Below, one piece after another: positions 62,234 to 64,000 of a stretch of 64,000 nt of DNA; position 1 is the stretch's first letter, and each line of letters starts with the position of its first letter. A program made the position numbers and the translations under genes. A model generated the notes under the pieces. It ran no database searches. It was given only the letters and a program-made list of their open reading frames with translations, and was not told the DNA's origin. Origin of the DNA: Setomelanomma holmii (lineage: Eukaryota > Ascomycota > Dothideomycetes > Pleosporales > Phaeosphaeriaceae). The stretch spans positions 186,001-250,000 of the forward strand of contig ML978172.1 in assembly GCA_010015745.1 (NCBI GenBank), written 5' to 3'.

Positions 62234-63484
62234 ATGGCGGTCTTGACCCCTGAACGCAACCGCAACCGCAACTACGACCGCAACGCAACAGCCAGCCTAA
62301 TTGAGTTAGCAGCACCACCAAAGAGACGCGCAAGAAGGGTCACTGAGAAAAGCGTACAGCACCCAAGAGTATAGGAACAGCTAGACCCATCAGCAGACAA
62401 ATCCAACACCGTCTAGATTGAAGGTAGCTAGCCTGCTCTTTAGACCAGGAGGACTAGCACCAACAAAGACCTGCTTGTTGCCCTAACAGAAATCATCTGG
62501 CAGCAAAACAAGACCATTAAGACCCTAGAACATGAGACCAGAGAGATCAGAGACAATCAGCAAGTCCTTATAGACCACAACATCAGGCTTATCAACGAAG
62601 TTGCCAAGCTCAAAGCACGCGTTGATGACCTTGCAGCAGTATCCTCTGGTGCGCGGTCCTGGGCGTCAGTGGCAGCTGCAAGCACACCCACTGGACTGAA
62701 CGCCACGCCTGGAACCTCAGCAAGCCACCAACACTCTAGCCCCTCCCCCAGCAATGCACCCAACGTCACAGTGGACATCTCAAGAGTAGACAGCAAGAAT
62801 GGCAGAATGTCAGCAGGCACGGTCAGAGCAGCCGTAGAGAAGGAAATGCAGACTGTAGAGAACCAAGCAAATTGACGATGCCGGGCTGTGACCGTTGACC
62901 ACTCGACCCAAAGCCGGATCAGGATTGCGTGCAGAGAAGAAGACGAGCACCAGCTTGTTAAGCAAGCAGCAGAGAAGATCAGTGCAGGCTCGCGCGTGTT
63001 ACGCAATGAGCTCTTTCCAGTTAAGATCGACAACGTCAAGAGAACAACAGTGCTAGACAAGAAGGACGAGATCAGAGCAGGAGCAGCGGAAGCTCTTGGC
63101 AATAAGAATGGAATGACAGTTGCCAAGATCGCGTGGCTAAGCAAGAGAGACATTCCGAAGGCGTATGGATCCATGGTAGTGTACGTGACTAAGAAAAGTG
63201 ATGCAAGGAGGCTCATCGCAGAAGGCTTCTTCCACGCTGGTGGAGAGTCTGGCACGACAAGCACGTTCGAACACCGGCCACGGCCCAGACAATGCTACAA
63301 CTGCCAAGAGCTTGGCCACAAAGCGTATCAGTGCAGAAAGACACAGAGATGCGGAAGATGCGCCAAAGACGGCCATCACCACAAGAGCTGTAGCAAAGTG
63401 GTGATGAAGTGCGTGTTGTGCAGAGGACCGCACGAGGCGTTCAGCAGAAACTGTCGGATGCTTTACCCACCTCAGCATGAGTAG
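62234..63484 (+). pseudogene. LINE ORF1 (gag-like, CCHC) with premature stops
   Basis: One frame from MAVLTPERNRNRNYDRNATA to QHE-stop at 63484, broken by four TAG codons near 62370-62440 and one TGA near 62873. A coiled-coil region follows the first stops (KTLEHETREIRDNQQVLIDH). The C-terminal half is open (62888-63484). It holds RQCYNCQELGHKAYQCRK, CGRCAKDGHHHKSC and KCVLCRGPHEAFSRNC, three Cys/His knuckles for nucleic-acid binding. Four of the five stops are TAG, fitting changes from CAG or TGG. The N-terminus can no longer be translated in full. Confidence 0.8.
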
Positions 63485-64000
63485 AGCATTCCGCATGATC
63501 CAGCTCAATGTCAGAAAGCAGGGCGAAGTACACGACAGCCTGATGAATGACGAAGAGATGCAAGATGTGACAGTGGTAGCCATCCAGGAGCCGCATGCTC
63601 GGAGGATTCAAGGCCGGCTGCTGACAACGCCCATGCTCCATCACAAGTGGACCAAGATGGTACCATTGACCTGGCGAGAAGGGAGGTGGCCGATACGGAG
63701 CATGCTGTGGGTGAGCCGAGAAGTAGAGGCGGAGCAGGTACAGATCGAGTCGCCGGACTTGACAGCAGCAATCATCCGGCTGCGCAAGCGTCGGGTGTTG
63801 GTGGTGTCGGTGTACATAGCAGGAGGAGACCCGCAGGCGCTGCGAGACACATGCAACAAGCTAGACGATGCGATCACGGATGTGAGACGAAGGGCCGGCA
63901 CAGTGGTGGACGTGGTGCTGGCTGGCGACTTCAATCAACACGACCAGCTGTGGGGAGGGGAGGATGTGACGCTGGCCAGACAGGGTGAAGCAGACCCAAT
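63477..64000 (+). CDS. LINE ORF2, endonuclease domain (partial)
   Basis: The start ATGA overlaps the ORF1 end by eight bases, and the frame is open to the window edge (174 codons). MSRAFRMIQLNVRKQGEVHD has the first Asn of apurinic-like endonucleases (IQLNVRK), VTVVAIQEPHARRI the catalytic Glu (QEP), and VVDVVLAGDFNQHDQLWGGE the GDFNQHxxxW block. These are the usual features of the EEP domain in Tad-like LINEs. The rest (RT, RNase H) is outside. No stop is seen so far. Confidence 0.85.
   Translation, partial: MSRAFRMIQLNVRKQGEVHDSLMNDEEMQDVTVVAIQEPHARRIQGRLLTTPMLHHKWTKMVPLTWREGRWPIRSMLWVSREVEAEQVQIESPDLTAAIIRLRKRRVLVVSVYIAGGDPQALRDTCNKLDDAITDVRRRAGTVVDVVLAGDFNQHDQLWGGEDVTLARQGEADP

Larger units (their letters stand above)
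62096..64000 (+). mobile_element. Tad-like LINE, 5' part (runs off the window)
   Basis: Order is a possible 5' UTR with CGCAAC repeats (62250-62290), ORF1 gag-like with three zinc knuckles (62234-63484), and ORF2 starting in an overlap (63477) with an endonuclease domain. This matches Tad1-clade LINEs of ascomycetes. Reverse transcriptase and RNase H lie beyond 64000. The start boundary is not defined. Confidence 0.8.

Overview
This window is a piece of a filamentous ascomycete chromosome, most likely a Dothideomycete. The evidence is: short introns (43-113 bp) with GTATGT/GTAAGT-like donors and CTAAC/CTGAC-like branch sites; single-copy fungal genes (UBA2, ORC6, IMP4, PRP43, PRMT5, RPA43, elongin C, a queuosine salvage gene); an NB-ARC-TPR NLR; and typical fungal transposons (Ty1/copia, pogo/Fot-like, hAT, Tad-like LINE). 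The species-level guess is inference. Nothing bacterial, phage-like or CRISPR-like was seen.

Layout. (1) 1-10,100 is a transposon nest: an N gap, a LINE 3' tail, a decayed copia on the minus strand, the C-terminus of one pogo-like transposase, then pogo element A (5,386-10,091) carrying a second pogo element B (7,693-9,835) inside its right terminal repeat. (2) 10,255-14,990 holds the wreck of a divergent FDC1/PAD1 pair (prenyl-FMN dependent decarboxylation of aromatic acids). FDC1 is cut after its N-terminal ~125 residues. PAD1 is split by a hAT element with recognisable 22-bp inverted ends and an 8-bp target duplication, and a copia fragment is nested inside the hAT. (3) 15,000-51,740 is gene space: elongin C, an SDR reductase, UBA2, a queuosine 5'-phosphate glycosidase, a bicovalent-type FAD oxidase, a small MGxC lipidation-motif protein, an ABM-domain protein, a P450, a secreted protein with a GC-AG intron, a GNAT, ORC6, IMP4, three genes for small secreted cysteine proteins that share one module and one intron position, a pseudogene paralogous to the GC-AG intron gene, RPA43, PRP43, PRMT5, a TMEM256-like protein and an aldo-keto reductase with an apparent frameshift. 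(4) 52,375-64,000 is a second mobile region: an inverted C-terminal fragment of an NLR gene, a hAT carrying a tiny complete LTR element (TRIM-like, 389 bp, CAAAT duplication), a chimeric pogo/hAT reading frame, a nearly intact pogo element C, a full-length NLR whose TPR array runs into an assembly gap, and the 5' half of a Tad-like LINE that runs off the window.

How the parts relate. The housekeeping genes form several divergent pairs (elongin C/SDR, UBA2/QNG1, PRP43/PRMT5) and do not form an operon-like pathway. The three secreted-protein genes and the pseudogene lie together in 36.8-41.9 kb and look like a small locus of secreted proteins. The NLR and its inverted partial copy flank a 5.2-kb transposon stack whose last insertion ends 98 bp before the NLR start codon. 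In the inactivated transposons most premature stops fall at expected Trp or Gln codons (TGG or CAG changed to TAG), as expected from RIP-like C-to-T mutation, while the flanking genes are largely open.
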